Shown piece after piece: positions 1 to 14,336 of a stretch of DNA of 64,000 nt. The stretch is taken from assembly GCA_039720395.1 (NCBI GenBank), contig CM077822.1, positions 18,372,589 through 18,436,588 on the forward strand, in the 5' to 3' direction. Below the pieces are notes generated by a model, which was not told the origin of the DNA, made no database searches, and saw nothing but the letters and a program-made list of their open reading frames with translations. The stretch is from Liquidambar formosana. Its lineage: Eukaryota > Streptophyta > Magnoliopsida > Saxifragales > Altingiaceae. The translations under genes were made by a program, and so were the position numbers. The stretch's first letter is position 1; every line of letters starts with the position of its first letter.

Positions 1-365
1 AGCAGGTTCCATGGACACAGAACAAAAGTTAGGCATCTTCAAATTGAATTTGCATCCCACGCCAGCCTACTAGCCTAGTTTCTCCATCGCGTACGGATGC
101 TTTTGAAATTTGTTCCAACAAGTACAGCTCCAACATCTTTTAACATTAATGATGTAGAATTAATCCAACAATTAACAGGAATATATGGTTGAATTTGAGA
201 TGCCGTGGATTGATGACTTCTTGAATTTATCTCTCTTCTGTTTTGGACAGGTGGGGCATTGTGATTCTGTGAAATGAGAATTGAAATTAAGCTCTAGAGA
301 GCCTTTTTTTTTTTTTTTCTATGAAAAGATTATTTTTTGGTAATCATTTCCCAATATAATACCAA

Positions 366-367
<2 letters not shown>

Positions 368-404
<37 letters not shown>
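368..404. repeat. (TA)n microsatellite
   Basis: An uninterrupted TA dinucleotide run of about 37 bp in A+T-rich intergenic DNA. Confidence 0.95.
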
Positions 405-406
<2 letters not shown>

Positions 407-2404
407 ATGATGATCAAGTAAACAGGTGATGATATAACTTATATCAATACCCGCATTGGGAGTTATACATTGTGTATTAGTAGGATATGAGATACACTGA
501 ACCAATGCAAAAGGTATAACCCTCAATGCATGGTATTAATATAAATTATATTAATACATACTAATGGGAATATAACTGTATATATATATATATTGTCAAT
601 TATTACAAATTGACTGTATACATGCTTCAAAATAACTATCATCTTCCTGTTTTTGGCATTATGTCAGAAAGCGATTACCGAATGATAATTTCTCTAAAAA
701 AAATAAATAAATAAACTAATAGGGGCACGTGCCCCTAAAGACCTCCGACTTGGAGACCATCGCTTTCAAGAAAATTCATGAAACGACATCTTTGAAAATA
801 TTGGGAATTGACATTGGAGTCGAATTAAAAATCTTTCAATATTTTGAAGATTCAAAGATTGGTATGGAACTATGGATGGGTCTAAACTCGAGCCATCCGC
901 ACCATAAAGGAAAAGGGCAAAAGGACTTATCCCCACCCCCCCAAAAAAAAAAAAAAAAAAAGGGAAAGGGAAAAGTGCTTGATCACACAATTTATAAGGC
1001 TAAATACAATTTGTGCATATATTGTAAAGTACAGCACTTGAGCATTATTCATTTTCATGATGCAGATCATTTTTATTTTTTTAAAGTACAAAAAAGATAA
1101 GAAAGTCATAATTATATTACACAGAATAAATAAGAAAAAAAAAAAAGTTATACTAAACTTGACACCCAAGCCCACAACCTTCCTTGCAAGAGTTTATTTA
1201 TTTTTTATTTTTTATTTTTATTTTACTTTACGGTAAGGGTGTCTAAGTCAGGTTATTTGCCCTCAAATAAGTTGGTGAAATTAAACTAACATAATCAACA
1301 AATAGGTGAAAAAAACCAATACTATAAAGTTTTTAATAAAGAACATATTTCCATAAAATATCCATTTACCGTTGCCATAAAGATTCCTAATAGTTCTCAC
1401 ACATGCACAGTGGACTTCAAAATGGAGCTTTGGGTCAATTTTACCATAGAGTAGATGACCACATAAGGCGCTTTTGAACATTTATTATAATTTGTAATAG
1501 ACAAAGTATAGATCACTAGATCACTGTGGACTAATTAACTCTATTATATATCTTTAATTATTCCCGCCAACCACCCCAACCCCCCCAAAAAAAGGTAAAA
1601 AAATAAAAAATCTTCGAAGAGTCATTACTACTAATACAATGACCGAGAACCTATGGAAGATTGAGACAGCTACATTTTAAATTTTTTTCCCCCCTCTGCA
1701 GATAAGGCAAAGCATTATCTGAAAAAAAAAAAAAAAAAAAGTGTTAGAAAGTCTTGCACCCATGGCATTGGCTTCAAAAGGTATGCTCTTGATCAAACAC
1801 CACTAGGATAGCTTAGAGGTAAATAATTAGGAATTGGATTCAAAAACTCAGTACCATGCCAAAGTAATTCACATCTTTAAATGAGAGATTAGATGACTTG
1901 AATTAAAAGTTGAAAAGTTACTACTGAAATGGTCAAAATGATCTCATTGGACAACCTTTTCAACTTTCAATTTAAATCATTCAATTTCTTATTTAAGGGT
2001 ATGGATTACTTTAGCATGATACTAAGTTTTATCAATTCAGCATCGAATCCAATCCCAAATAATCAGCTGCACCATTACGTTGTCTGTACATGCAAAAAAA
2101 AACGAAAAATGAAAATTGCACTGTATCGAATAGCAGCCTCCGCCTACCAAATTTGGAGAAAAAAAGTTAGCGTAGTCATTCCCAATCTTGGAACTTGACT
2201 GCACAATGACACAATTGCTCTTGTGACAAAATAGACGGCTGCTTTTCAGCATGAATGCACGCATCTCACTTAAAATCCAAACACTAAATGTTACCATGTG
2301 AGCATATATTTATATATATTTAATAGAGTTCAACTCGAAAATTCCATTCCCAAACAACCCACCTCCTCCACCAACCCATTCAAAAAAACTAATGAAAAAA
2401 AAGG

Positions 2405-2432
2405 TAGAGAGAGAGAGAGAGAGAGAGAGAGA
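2405..2432. repeat. (GA)n microsatellite
   Basis: A GA dinucleotide run of about 27 bp, followed by a short GAA run. Confidence 0.95.
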
Positions 2433-2455
2433 AGAAGAAGATTTTTGCATTTGTA

Positions 2456-2612
2456 ACAAGTAGCCATCTCCATTGTCAAATTTATCCTCATCAGGAAAGA
2501 ATCGACATTGATTAAAAGAATTTCAAATTTTTATTTATGATATATAAAACATGGACTTTAGATTGTTTTGACAAGTAGTCATCTCCTTTGTCAAATTTAT
2601 CCTCACTAGGAA
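2456..2612. repeat. Short direct repeat, about 42 bp, two copies
   Basis: The stretch at 2456-2497 recurs at 2571-2612 with a few substitutions. Both contain ACAAGTAG, CATCTCC and the core TTGTCAAATTTATCCTCA. The period is 115 bp. It looks like a small tandem duplication. Confidence 0.75.
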
Positions 2613-5600
2613 TGGAAAATTTACTCAAAAAACAAGAACTTGATCAATGACAGAATCCTAGTAATAAGAAAAATGATTCATGGGATTGTCCTCCTCCATC
2701 ATGGACTAAAATTAATTTTCATTGGCGGAGGCAAGAGGTTATGTCATTAGAGATGATAATGGTATGCCAATTTGGTTGTAACGTTTAGCCTTGGGAATGC
2801 ATCCGTGATTGTGGCAGGCTGTGTGGCTCCAAAAAAAAAAAAAAAAAAAAGGGTCATACATGGCCCATCTCATCCATAGAAAAAAAACAAAAAAAAAAGG
2901 TCTGTGGACACTAACTCTATTATATATGTTTAATTGTTTTTTTGGGTTGAGGAAAAAGGGCAAAAAAAAAAAAAAAAAAAAAACAACCTATAGAATGTTT
3001 GAATTCCACAGACAAGACAGTGAAAAGTCATTAATCCACATTGACACAATTGAGACAGGCTACCCATATGGGCCCAGAAAAAGGCAAGTTATGTTGAAAT
3101 AATTGAAATGTGTTACACCCCCTGCTCAACTATTGGGCACTATTAGGCAACTTGAACTAATAATCAGCTGCACAACAACCTTGTCTACACAAAACCAAGA
3201 TTGTAGAGTCTCAAAAAGAAGCACCAGCTTGTCTATATTAGAAAGAAGAGTCAGAGCAACCCAAGGACATGTTTACATCAATTGAAATTTGGGAATATGA
3301 TGGAACAATCATATTACACCCTTGTTTTATGCTTTCTCATCTCTTAGACTATATACATTAATCTTACTTATCGCATGCAATGATCGTCATTACATATGAT
3401 TGGGTTAGAATTTTAATTTTTGAGGACTCTTAAGAGTTAAATGAGTTTGATTTCTTACGATTTAGAAGTCCTGAAAAAAAAAAAAAAAAAAAAAAAAACC
3501 ATTTTAGTTGTTTGGATGAGCGATGAATTTGAAAAATATATAGCACTACTTTTGACCAACAATTTTCAGTACAAATTAAACCCTTATGAAATATTATAAT
3601 AAGCTCATGTTTGGTTATTCTGCACCATTTTCAAGTTTGTTGAATATTCAGAAACTTTTGTTCATACAATTAATATTTTTTAAAAAAAAAAAAGAAAAAA
3701 AAAAGGCCCCCTTAATGATGAGAGAGCTAGTTTTTGCTATGAGACTAGTCATATTCCTTTTTCCTTTTTTAATCCCAAAATATTATCAATAGAAAGAACA
3801 AGAAGGAAGAAGACCAGTCATATTCTTCGAAATTAATTGTCCCCACCTAACAGGGACTCCGATAATAAAATTGACAATTCTCGAATGGAACAAAGGAAAA
3901 AATGTAGGAATTCCTGCCTTTAGAAATGGTAGATGGGAAACTTTTAGAATTCTTTTGTTTTATACTTTTATGAGCTAAGGACCATCAAACAAAGACTTGT
4001 AATGGATGAGAATTTAGTGAAATAAACAATCAAATAATATTTGCCAATTCCGAAGAAATTTTTATTTAAAAAAGGGAAAAAGCCAAAATTCTCAGATAAC
4101 AAATATTCCCAATGAATTTACAAAATCTTGTGTGGACCTACCTCGACGTTGCGTATTCAAACTAACTTTGGATAAGCCCCATTTATAACGTGTTATTATT
4201 TTTTCACTATTAGCAACCAAGTTCAATGGACGCACAACAAAAGTTGGGGGCCTTTTCGAATTTGTCTTCCCATTCATATGGATGCCTTTTTTGACAGTGT
4301 TATAAGTACAAAGTAAATTAAGCTCCAAGTAAATAACTAAATTGGCAACGTCTTTTAACTTGAGGAGGAGGTTCAGTGGTCCAACAAGATGTTTTGGGTC
4401 CAAATCTTACCATTCTCCCCTCTAGGTCACCCTGTAGCCTCATGAACTTCGTTTTATAGTTGGCCAATCAGTGCATGTGAGATAGGAAGATTGTATGTGT
4501 CCATGAAAATTGTCAATTGCATAAGTATCTCAAAACTTGTTGTCCTGTTGATAAAAAAAAGAAAAAGAAAAAGCAAAAAAGGAAATAGTAACCTCTTATC
4601 AGCATTATTACTGATGAAGTATCAATATTCCAACAATTAACGATCCACAGTTACTAGGTGAAAAGGGTGAACTAAGATGCCATGGATTGGAGTGAGTCTT
4701 TCATTTAATTGTGACATGGCCACATAGTGTCACGGCTAACAAGAGAGAAGAAAAGTAGGATTATAAGGCCAAAAAATATTCTAACAAAACCACTTTCCTC
4801 CTCTCCTATTATTACATACAAGTTTTTCTCCATGGATTGATAATACCTAATCTTCCAATTAACATAATGCTTTGACGCATGAAAATTCAATGAATTTGAT
4901 TCTTTGAAAACATTCATCATTAAAGCTGTGGGGATTCGACATAAATAGGAGCCAAACTGCAAATCTTTTGGGATTTGAAGCTTCAAGCATGACGTTACAA
5001 AATGAGACTTTTTTCACAATTCATTAGAGGAAGCCCAATGCTAGAATGATATGAAGGTAATTAATGATAAACCCAGTGACTAATTACACACACATATGTA
5101 TATGGGTTATATAGGATGAGAGGACACAATTTTTTGTATTCCATTTTGAGAGAGCCTGTTTCTACACCCGTTTTGGCTATATCCAGACCCTTTCATGATT
5201 TAATTTCACACGTTTTTACTCATGGAAGGATTTGGATGCGGTAAAAAATGGTGTGGAAATAAGCTCTTCCTTATTTTTTCTTTTTTCATACAATTCTTAA
5301 GCTATTGAAACTCACTAGATCCAAAGATCTCCTAGAAAGCTAAGTGAAAAGAAAACTCAATAATGAAAAAGGTTAGATCTTGCGAGATGCAACTTCAGAA
5401 TCATGTAAAAAGTTGAGTGCAAAAATTGTGTTTTCTTTATCTTGACGTACCTTATATTAATTTATATATATATGGATATAGTCTCATCAACACATGCTAA
5501 TTTTATTATATCAGCATTATATATTGAGAGGCTGTACAATATTTATAAATGAATTATACCGTGTTTATATATTTATATATGTGTGTCCAAGCAAGTGTCC

Positions 5601-6507
5601 AAGCTTGCAATATTGAGAAACATTCATTTGACAGTTATCAACCCCTCTCCCCTTCCAAAACCAAAAGAACAAAAAAGGAGAGCCATCTACCAACAAAAAA
5701 ACAAAAAACGCTAAATTGACTGTTAGTTTGCTAGTACTCAATTCTTATAAGCAACCCAAAAGACAAGGAAATATCGAAGAATGGAAACGTCCTATGGTGA
5801 CATGGTAGGAAATTTCTTTAAATTAAATGCTACTTCTTTTGTTATGTCACAACATGAAGGAATGAGAGAGAGGGTGTGGGAATTAATCCTTGGAATACTG
5901 ATGAGTTTAGGAATTTATTTTTCGTAGTTTAGGAATAAAAATCAAGCCTTTTGACTTCCAAGGCCAATATTGTCCATCAGAGGTATAAGATTTTAAAATG
6001 CTGAGAAAACAAACAATTCCTCTCTGGCAATAACCTCTCCTTTTCTTAATTACGTAAAAATTAATAATAATAATAACAAATTTGAAACAAAGGTATGAAC
6101 ATGTGCCAGCAGTATTATTTGGTTGCATATTAATGGATATATTGTAGATTTGATTGCTATGAATATATATTAATTCAAGGGGGAAAAAAAACTAATAAAA
6201 GATGCAACGAATTATTCGACATAAATACGATATATCTAACAAATTCCCCCCGCCCCCACTTTTTTTTTTTTTTTTTTTCTTTTTTTTTCTGGTGAATTAT
6301 TGCAAAGGATCCGTGTGGCTATCTGGTGGATTGAGAGCAACAATCCTAAACCTTTTGTTTAGCGAAAAAGAATAATATGAAGTTTTTAGTGATCCAAGAA
6401 TACAAAGTATCCATTCACTACTGCCATAAATATTCAGTGGGAATTACAGATAGGTCCCGCAACGGCAAATAATTACCTATCAATAAATGACTACTAAATT
6501 TCATAAT

Positions 6508-6894
6508 GAGAGGATTTCGTTGACATTTGGTGTAAAACATTTTACACTTACACCCGTCAATATCTTTTTATATAAATCATATTTTGTCAATCTAACCGTT
6601 GGATTACATATTTTTATCATATACGTTACACATGTCAAATTTTAAGTTAATCAGATTTTGGGAAATGTTTGATCTGTAAACTTACATTTCTTTTAATAAA
6701 TAAAACTTTAATTTCGAACACTTTATGAATGATAGAGCTCTTAATCTTCGATTAGCTTGAAATTTAGCATGCATGATGTGTATGACAAAAATATATAATT
6801 CAATGATTGGATTGATGAAATATGATTTCTATAAAAAGATATTGACGGGTGTGAGTGTAAAAACTTTTACACCAGGTGTCAACGAATCCTCCCC
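6508..6894. mobile_element. Mutator-type MITE, 387 bp, with 9-bp TSD
   Basis: The ends are long imperfect inverted repeats of roughly 65 bp. The left arm reads GAGAGGATTTCGTTGACA and the right arm, on the complement, reads GGGGAGGATTCGTTGACA; both continue to a shared CCCGTCAATATCTTTTTATA. The 9-bp direct repeat TTTCATAAT flanks the element at 6499-6507 and 6895-6903. Long TIRs with a 9-bp target duplication are typical of Mutator-like elements. No coding capacity; the interior is A+T-rich. Confidence 0.85.
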
Positions 6895-6903
6895 TTTCAT
6901 AAT

Positions 6904-8644
6904 AGATGATTACTAATTTAGTTAAGAAAATGAATATTAACTTATATTGATATGTAATTATTTGCCTATAGCCAAACCAACTCGTAATTCCCCCATCTAA
7001 GTATTCCTAATTTCCTATATTCTCACACTTACTCAGTAGGCTCTATAATCCTTATAATCAAAACAATTTTCAAACCAAAATGTTTTTAGGGTACTGGGTA
7101 TTCACTTATGTCTTTTTGGCCCAACTCACCCCCAAAAAAATAAAATAAAATAAAATATACCTGAACTATAGAACCTTTGAATTCCACAATATTGAAATTA
7201 AAAGTCAGTATTGTTGGTGAGTACCGTACGTTTGGAAGATTGAGACGGCTACATTTTTTTTTTTCTTATCATAGAACATAGACAAAGGAAAGAAGGAATT
7301 CAAAAGTTTAGGGTTGAGAGTCTTGTATGCCTACTAATCCTCTTCAATAAAATGAGAAGCAGCAGGGAAGGTACCCTAGCCCAAAAAGTCCATTACTGCA
7401 GCTTAGATAAACAATCAATCGCACACAAGCAGAGCTTGCAGCCTGCCAGGGTATCAAAAAGCAGCCCTTTAGTCTGAGCCTTTAGAGCCTACCAATATTG
7501 AGGTGAAGAGTCATAGCAGCGACTTTTCTCATTGGTACAATATATGTCGTCATTGGTAATGTAGGAATTTGACTGCAAAAAGGAGCCGGCTACTGTCTGG
7601 CAAACATTTGGAATCACCCTTCAATCCTTTGATCACCACATCAGTTTCAACCTTTTATGGGGGAATTTTAGGCCAGTCATTGTAGAATCTTGCACACCAC
7701 AGTTCACAAAATAGTTTAAAAAATGAGATGGTGATATTGTTAATTTTTTTTATAAGAAATAATAATAATAATAACTATATAAACAATGAGATCGTCACTT
7801 TGCATATATACTTCTATTTCTTTTTTCACATTACTGTCACATGGTAGAGTTGAACTCACAATTACTTTTGAAATCAATTAGAAGATTAAATGGCATTGTT
7901 CCTTTTTTCTTATTGACCGATGAGTGGGAGAGAACTATGAAAAACTTAAAAGAGTATCCACTTCGTTTAGTCTCATTTTTTTCTCTCCTAATTTTTTTGA
8001 ACCAAGCGGCTAAGGATCTTCCCCAGTAATTGCACTGTTCATAAAAATTGGACAATTCATGTTATGTGAAACCCACCACACATTAAAGGTCCAAATTTCA
8101 CTGTACATTTCTAGTTCCTAGAAAGGATCCAAATTCTTTCTAGCCACATGAATTAAGGTTAGGCATAAAAAAAATAAATAAATAAAAAAGGAAGCAGAAG
8201 AAGAAGAAGGAGGAGGAGGAGGAAGGTACCCAACCAATTCAAGGTGTGCTCATTAATTAAAGATAAATCAAACTTGAGGTCAGTCCACATTGCTTTTGCA
8301 TCCAAAGAATTGACCGAGTCAATTAAATGCGCGCAACTCAATTAATGCCTTTGATGAAGCAAATTTTATGACATGGTGGCATATGGAGGGCGTCTGTCTA
8401 AAGAAGCTATTTCACTATTACTGTAACAAATATAAAATCTAAAACTTAATGGCTGCTAAGATTTAAGAAATAAAAATTTTAGCTAGGTCAAATTTGCTCT
8501 TATGATTTTTTGAATGCCAACATTATGAGTCCATGTTAAGAAATAAGAATTTTTTTTAAAAAAAAAAGATATATTTTGTAAGCCGTAAGGGAAAAGTTAT
8601 TTATTTTGAAAAGAATAAAAAAAAAAAGAGAAAAAGAGGAGTTG
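6904..8644. other. Intergenic region, no gene seen
   Basis: A+T-rich DNA with short homopolymer runs. Parts of 7160-7480 resemble 2980-3210 and 1650-1700, consistent with diverged copies of an unknown repeat. A GAA/GGA purine microsatellite lies at about 8190-8225. No open frame resembles a protein I know. Confidence 0.5.
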
Positions 8645-8660
8645 CGTTGGTATTTTTTTT

Positions 8661-8831
8661 TTTTTTTGGTATCCCAAGGTGTCCCCAGGCTTCGCTTGAG
8701 ACTAATCCTCCGAGGTACGGTCGGGCGTCAAAGCAGGGACCTCTCTCAAGAAAGTTTTCTGCATCCACAAGAGCTCGAACCCGAAACCTCTTGCTTAAGC
8801 GACCAGAGCTCCTTCCACTCAGGCCAACCTT
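8661..8831 (-). mobile_element. tRNA-derived SINE
   Basis: Read on the minus strand, the 5' end carries a pol III box A-like TGGCCTGAGTGG and a box B-like GGTTCGAGCTC about 35 bp further on. The body ends in an A-run (a T-run on the plus strand near 8653-8667). The direct repeat CGTTGGTATTTTTTTT lies on both sides, starting at 8645 and 8832, and serves as the target duplication. These are the hallmarks of a tRNA-headed SINE. The family name is not known to me. Confidence 0.8.
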
Positions 8832-8848
8832 CGTTGGTATTTTTTTTT

Positions 8849-9984
8849 ACTACAATCAGCGGGGTTTAAACTCCTAATTTATCATAAACCTATCTTTTAC
8901 CCTATCCTCCCTCATCACTAGGCTAGCCCTAGTGACTGCTTGCATTGGTATATTTAGCTGCATAATATTAATAAATATAAGATAAGTTATCGATTCAATT
9001 GGTATGAATAAGTATTTATTCAAAAAAATAAAATTTTAAATTGAAGATGCTACAAATTGTTCTAGTTAGTAAAATCCCCGGGCTTGATGGTATGCTGGGA
9101 AAAATCGTCCCAAAAATGTAATTTTCCCAATTTGGTTTCAGGTTGGTTTTCAAGTTGGCGTTGTTTTATGTCTTTTGGTTAATATGTGAACTTTAAAAAC
9201 TAAATGAGATTAGATCTATTCCATAACTATTATCTGATTTTTTTTAATAAATTAAATTATCTGATTTTTTTTTTAATAAATTAACTTGATTTGAAATTTA
9301 ATAAAATTTGTATTTATCACTTTATCCTTTGTTTTTAGATGAAAACTGAACAAATTAAAAGAAGATATAAACTTATCAAACAGTGTAAAATTAAAACTGA
9401 CTAGATTTTTAGATTCGCCAAACAACCCCATTATATTCCCTTTTTCCTGAGCTAGAGTGGGGTCTATTCAGAAAAAACATGAGATTTCTTAACGTAGAAG
9501 CTAAGGGGTCATATTCACTATTCAGCTTGGCAGCAGGGCTTTGAAAAGACTCTTCAAGGAGATTCCGAAGTCTTAATCAATATTATGAAGATGGCATGTC
9601 ACTCTCCGGGACCATTTCTAATTTGATTTAAGCTTATGCATCAGTTTCGTCATTCCTTTAAACGACGAAATCGTGCTACAGATTTTGTAGCTAATTGGGA
9701 CAAAGTACAGATTGAGTCTCCAACTTGGTTCCACTATTTTTATTTATTTATTTATTTATTTTTATAAAAAAGCAATGGTTTATATTTATGGAAGATACGA
9801 ACCGTATTGGCATTTTTCATTATACTAGACTATATCTTCTAAATGATTTTTTTTTCTTTTATTTTTTGGTTACGTTAGACGAGAACTTTTGTATATAAAA
9901 AAGGTTTATCTATTGTAAATTTCATCTGGAAAGAAACAACTCGACTCAGAATAAATTGAAAAGAACCGCTTATTGCTTTGGCCA
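8849..9984. other. Intergenic region, no gene seen
   Basis: A+T-rich non-coding DNA. The stretch 9130-9440 shares words with 10676-10920, for example AAAACTGACTAGA, and ends in an inverted-repeat-like CCAAACAACCCC. Both may be relics of one MITE family, but I could not define their ends. Confidence 0.45.
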
Positions 9985-9993
9985 CTACGGATA

Positions 9994-10242
9994 GGACTTA
10001 GATTTGGTGCAGTTTGCACCTTTAATTACATAGTGTAATTACCGTTGAATCGTCGTCACGTGGTAAAAGAGAAGTATAAACGATTGAATTCGGAAGATGA
10101 TTTTGGTGTCAAAATGTTAACGCCGTAACATTTGAGCGTGAAATCCTTCCAGTGAATCTCAACCATTCATGTTTCTCCTTTACCATGTGGTAGATAATTA
10201 CATCATACAGTTAAAGATGCAAACTTCACTGAATCTGATTCC
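9994..10242. mobile_element. Mutator-type MITE, 249 bp
   Basis: Imperfect terminal inverted repeats of about 80 bp. The left end begins GGACTTAGATTTGGTGCAG; the right end, complemented, begins GGAATCAGATTCAGTGAAG. Both continue with similar AGTTTGCA..CTTTAA and GTAATTA words. The flanks CTACGGATA (9985-9993) and CTATGGATA (10243-10251) form a 9-bp target duplication with one mismatch. No coding capacity. Confidence 0.75.
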
Positions 10243-10251
10243 CTATGGATA

Positions 10252-11574
10252 GCCCATCAGATGTAGAAGGAGAAGGAAAAAAAAAAAATATTCTTATCCC
10301 TTTCTGAGATTTAATTTTAGTGCCTGAGAGTTGTTCCATGCCACACACGACTCGTATTTAAATTATTTTTGTTATTTTTTTTATTAATTATTGTGTCCAC
10401 TCAACGGGCGGCGGAGACAATTCCCTCGTGGGGATTATCCCCTTCTCAGATTTAATTATGCATGATTTCATATTTGACCCCACATATTATATTTATAGCA
10501 CCGCAGAGGATCCTAACCCTATTGAAATCCATCAATTATAATGGTTCACAAATTTTGTTACCAAAAACCAATGGATCACAACACTTGCTGGTAAGTGAAA
10601 TATATAAATTCTACAATTATTTATTTTTTGTTTTGATTTTTCACCCATAAAGATATCTAGACCTTCAATCTAAAGGTCTGTTTGGTAATTTTAAAAATTA
10701 GGATCAAATTGGGTTCAGTCTATAATTATTATTTTATTTTTAAATAAATTGACTCACAATTGGTAAAAAAAAATTGTGTTTATGTATTATTTTCAAAAGA
10801 TACTTGAACTGTTTAGTTAAAAAAACAAGAACTTACTAAACAATATGAAATCAAAACTGACTAGACTCATCTTCAATTAGCCTAAGTTTTTAGGTTTTCT
10901 AAATAACACCTTACTAATCTTTTGAAACACGAGTAAGGTAAGTTTTTACTCTAAATTAGTTAACATTTAAGATAAACTTTGTTGGTAGTTAGATTTAGGG
11001 ATAAGAAGTTGAACTCAGGATTTTTTTATTTTTATTTTTATTTTTGAGGTGTAAAGCTTAGTCTGATTCAAGAATAACTGGTCCTTCTTTTTCTTCCCTT
11101 TTTTTTTTTTTTTTTTTTTGAGGTGTAAAGCTTAGTCTGATTCAAGAATAACTGGTCCATATTTAATATTTTTACTTACTAAATTTTCGTACTTAGTTAA
11201 TTAAACCTTCCAAAATTATTTATAGTAACAAGATGTGACTTCAGTAGTGCTAAAAATCTATCAAACAGACCCACAACCTTTGCAACACACAGGAAAAGGC
11301 TGTTTCTAGGGAGAAATTCTAATGTTTTACCACAAATTAGATCCTCGATTTAGGTCATCCAAATATCATGTAGGTATGTCACCCTCCCAACACTGTAAAT
11401 TATGGGTCACACCCCCTTTATGAACCCAAAAATAAAAAATAAAAAAAAAAACACCACATATTTTTCAAAGCCCCATTTGGTTGATGTATTTTGGTAAGTA
11501 AGAACCAAACGCTCCAAATCATGTGGAGGGGTTGGATGGACGAGTGAAGATAGATACAACAAACCCCCAATTGT
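10252..11574. other. Upstream flank of the chalcone synthase gene
   Basis: Non-coding, A+T-rich. It contains a MITE-like stretch at about 10672-10915 with weak terminal inverted similarity and a perfect 42-bp direct repeat around 11.1 kb (separate entry). No gene is supported. Confidence 0.5.
11043..11158. repeat. Perfect 42-bp direct repeat, period 75 bp
   Basis: The sequence beginning TTTGAGGTGTAAAGC and ending AATAACTGGTCC occurs at 11043-11084 and again at 11118-11158, with T-rich DNA between. It lies about 500 bp upstream of the chalcone synthase TATA box. The copies look identical, so the duplication is recent. Confidence 0.9.
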
Positions 11575-11667
11575 CACGTGCTAGCCAGTCTCGTTGTTGA
11601 GTCACCCCTTGTGATATTTGGTCAATCACGTGATGCTCAGCTACCCTCTTCCTCTTAACTATAAAAC
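11575..11667 (+). promoter_or_regulatory. Chalcone synthase core promoter: two G-boxes and TATA box
   Basis: Two CACGTG G-boxes lie at 11575-11580 and 11627-11632. A CTACC-type, MYB-element-like word lies at 11641-11645 and a TATAAAA box at 11660-11666. The ATG is 142 bp after the TATA box, and the intervening leader starts with a CT-rich run near 11694-11716. G-box plus MYB-recognition element near the TATA box is the known light-responsive unit of CHS promoters, so bZIP/bHLH and R2R3-MYB control is expected. The regulatory role is inferred from these motifs. Confidence 0.7.
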
Positions 11668-11807
11668 CCCCCTCCATCCCTCCATTTTCTTTCATCTCTC
11701 TCTCTCATTCTCTCTACTCGTCTTTAGCAGTAGCAGCAACAGCCAGTCAGTCTAAAAACACCACACAAACCCACTCCTTAATCGGATTTTTTTTCCTCTG
11801 AGAAAAA

Positions 11808-14086
<2,279 letters not shown>

Positions 14087-14294
14087 AGGCTTTTGTTGTT
14101 TTACTTGTTTGGTTGATAATGTATTATTTCCACTTCTCTAGCACTTTCCTGCTCAGCTGTAGCTGATGTGGGAAAAGTCAAAACTGTGGTCCAATGGGCT
14201 TGTTTTGTTTTTAAGTTGTAAACTGCATTCAAAAAAATAACTTTTTGTGATAATACTTTTTCTGATAATAATATGTTCTATTTCAAATGTGTGT

Positions 14295-14336
<42 letters not shown>

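Larger units (their letters stand above)
1..6498. other. Intergenic region with degenerate repeated blocks
   Basis: No gene is supported here. The open frames are short, low in complexity or run through A/T tracts. Several blocks recur in diverged form: 1-230 resembles about 4200-4710; 1330-1400 resembles 6380-6440; 1655-1695 resembles 7225-7262; 2985-3025 resembles 7165-7200. This suggests old local duplications or fragments of one repeat family. Long A-runs occur near 942-960, 1722-1740, 2821-2850 and 3475-3498. I see no coding capacity, RNA gene or complete element. Confidence 0.5.

Noticed and set aside
4092..4986. Two minus-strand frames of about 100 codons
   Set aside because: No recognisable protein similarity, and 4200-4710 resembles the non-coding DNA at the window start.
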